Under the pieces are notes generated by a model. The model did not search any database. It saw only the letters and a program-made list of their open reading frames with translations, and was not told where the DNA came from. Position numbers and translations under genes: made by a program. A DNA stretch of 14,644 nucleotides from assembly GCA_030123645.1 (NCBI GenBank), contig JASJYE010000018.1:1-14644 (forward strand), written 5' to 3'. Source of the DNA: Candidatus Hydrogenedentota bacterium (GTDB lineage Bacteria; Hydrogenedentota; Hydrogenedentia; Hydrogenedentales; GCA-2746185). Below, one piece after another: positions 13,587 through 14,644 of the stretch (its first letter is position 1; every line of letters begins with the position of its first letter).

Positions 13587-14222
13587 TTAGCGACTCCCTT
13601 TCGACGTTTTCTTGACCATTACGACACCACCGTTGGCCCCGGGCACGCACCCGCGCACCATCAACAGATTCCGCTCGGGGTCGACGGTAACCACCTCGAG
13701 ATTTCGGACGGTCACGCGATGGTTGCCCATGTGACCGGGCATTTTCTTGCCTTTGTATACCTTCGACGGAGTCGCGGACTGTCCTATGGAGCCCGGGGCG
13801 CGATGGAGATGCGATCCGTGCCCTCCGGGACCGCCGCTGAAGCCGTGGCGCTTTATTACACCCGCGAAACCCTTGCCTTTGGATTTTCCGGACACATCTA
13901 CCCGGTCACCCGTCGCGAAGATGTCCGCTTTGACCTCGTCGCCTTGGCCAAGTTCGCTGTTCTCGCCCACACGCAACTCGCGTAGCGTGCGCTTCGGCGC
14001 GATGCCCGCTTTCTTAAAATGCCCGCGCAACGGTTTGTTGCAGCGTTTTTCATCGACGTCCTCATAACCAAGTTGAACGGCGTCATAGCCGTCCGTCTCC
14101 TTGGTCTTCCGCTGCACCACCGTGCACGGCCCGGCCTTGAGAACGGTCACGTCAATCCAGCGCCCGTCCTCAGTAAAGAGCCGGGTCATCCCTAGCTTCT
14201 TTCCAATCAACCCCGTTGTCAT
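13587..14222 (-). CDS. rplC: 50S ribosomal protein L3
   Basis: The product is 211 residues, the usual bacterial length. It begins GLIGKKLGMTRLF (4-16) and carries GKGFAGVIKRHGF (116-128), GSIGQSATPS (144-153) and GKKMPGHMG (158-166). These form the long loop that reaches towards the peptidyl transferase centre. The Gln at 148 matches the position methylated by PrmB in E. coli L3. L3 is an early assembly protein of the large subunit. The ATG lies 23 bases after rpsJ. The SD is weak here (only GAGA-like sequence upstream), so translation may depend partly on ribosomes finishing rpsJ. The next gene, rplD, starts only two bases after the stop. Confidence 0.98.
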   Translation of the reverse strand: MTTGLIGKKLGMTRLFTEDGRWIDVTVLKAGPCTVVQRKTKETDGYDAVQLGYEDVDEKRCNKPLRGHFKKAGIAPKRTLRELRVGENSELGQGDEVKADIFATGDRVDVSGKSKGKGFAGVIKRHGFSGGPGGHGSHLHRAPGSIGQSATPSKVYKGKKMPGHMGNHRVTVRNLEVVTVDPERNLLMVRGCVPGANGGVVMVKKTSKGSR

Positions 14223-14245
14223 CGTCTATTCGTCTCGGATACTTG

Positions 14246-14560
<315 letters not shown>

Positions 14561-14570
14561 ATATTATCTC

Positions 14571-14586
14571 CGATTCTTGTGAATCG
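14571..14586 (-). promoter_or_regulatory. Small hairpin in the tuf-rpsJ spacer, touching the rpsJ SD site
   Basis: The 31-base spacer between tuf and rpsJ holds a perfect 6-bp inverted repeat with a 4-base loop (CGATTC-ACAA-GAATCG on the minus strand). The last G of the stem is also the first base of the GGAG SD site, which sits 7 bases before the rpsJ ATG. No U run follows, so it is not a standard terminator. It may affect access to the SD or mark an RNA processing site. This is inferred from sequence alone. Confidence 0.4.
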
Positions 14587-14591
14587 CACTC

Positions 14592-14644
14592 CTATTCAAT
14601 GATTTTTGTGACGACGCCTGCGCCGACGGTGCGGCCGCCTTCGC
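14592..14644 (-). CDS. tuf: Elongation factor Tu, C-terminal end only (partial)
   Basis: Reading in from the right edge, the minus strand gives 16 codons and a TAG stop. The peptide is EGGRTVGAGVVTKIIE, the usual C-terminal signature of EF-Tu (a beta strand of domain 3). The rest of the gene lies outside the window. EF-Tu carries aminoacyl-tRNA to the ribosome as a GTP complex. A tuf gene just upstream of rpsJ is the classic junction between the str operon (rpsL, rpsG, fusA, tuf) and the S10 operon, so the other str genes are probably just beyond the edge. Only the family can be stated from so short a piece, but the match is distinctive. Confidence 0.93.
   Translation of the reverse strand, partial: EGGRTVGAGVVTKIIE

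Overview
The window is one long, tightly packed block of translation genes, all read on the minus strand. Transcription runs from the right edge (position 14644) towards position 1. The order is tuf (last codons only), rpsJ, rplC, rplD, rplW, rplB, rpsS, rplV, rpsC, rplP, rpmC, rpsQ, rplN, rplX, rplE, rpsZ (zinc-type S14), rpsH, rplF, rplR, rpsE, rplO, secY, adk, map, rpmJ, rpsM, rpsK, rpoA, rplQ. This is the bacterial S10, spc and alpha ribosomal-protein operons fused end to end, preceded by the tail of a str-type operon (tuf). Spacers are mostly 0 to 50 bases, and a few genes touch or overlap by 4 bases.

The organism is a bacterium with GC-rich DNA and strong Shine-Dalgarno (SD) sites in front of most genes. 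Clear SD use argues against Bacteroidota. The rpoA C-terminal domain, the zinc-type S14, and the lack of rpmD (L30) after rpsE and of rpsD (S4) between rpsK and rpoA would suit a member of the PVC group or a related uncultured phylum. The absence of rpsD there is also normal in Bacillus, so the placement is an inference of low certainty. infA is missing from its common place between map and rpmJ.

Region by region: 14592-14644 is the end of EF-Tu. 10440-14560 is the S10 part (S10, L3, L4, L23, L2, S19, L22, S3). 9522-10424 holds L16, L29 and S17. 5479-9497 is the spc part, with a 7-codon leader ORF whose stop overlaps the rplN start. 2663-5475 holds secY, adk and map. 179-2585 is the alpha part (L36, S13, S11, RpoA, L17). 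Positions 1-178 carry no gene but contain a run of small GC-rich hairpins that looks like a dispersed repeat. Together the genes make most core ribosomal proteins, the protein-export channel, the AMP/ADP-balancing kinase, the N-terminal methionine trimming enzyme and the RNA polymerase alpha subunit.

I found no new defence, mobile or metabolic system. The points worth a second look are small: the rplN leader ORF, the hairpin repeat after rplQ, a promoter-like and palindrome-bearing spacer where infA would be expected, hairpins next to the ribosome-binding sites of rpsJ and rpoA, and an unusually high share of GTG and TTG starts (11 of 28 complete genes).
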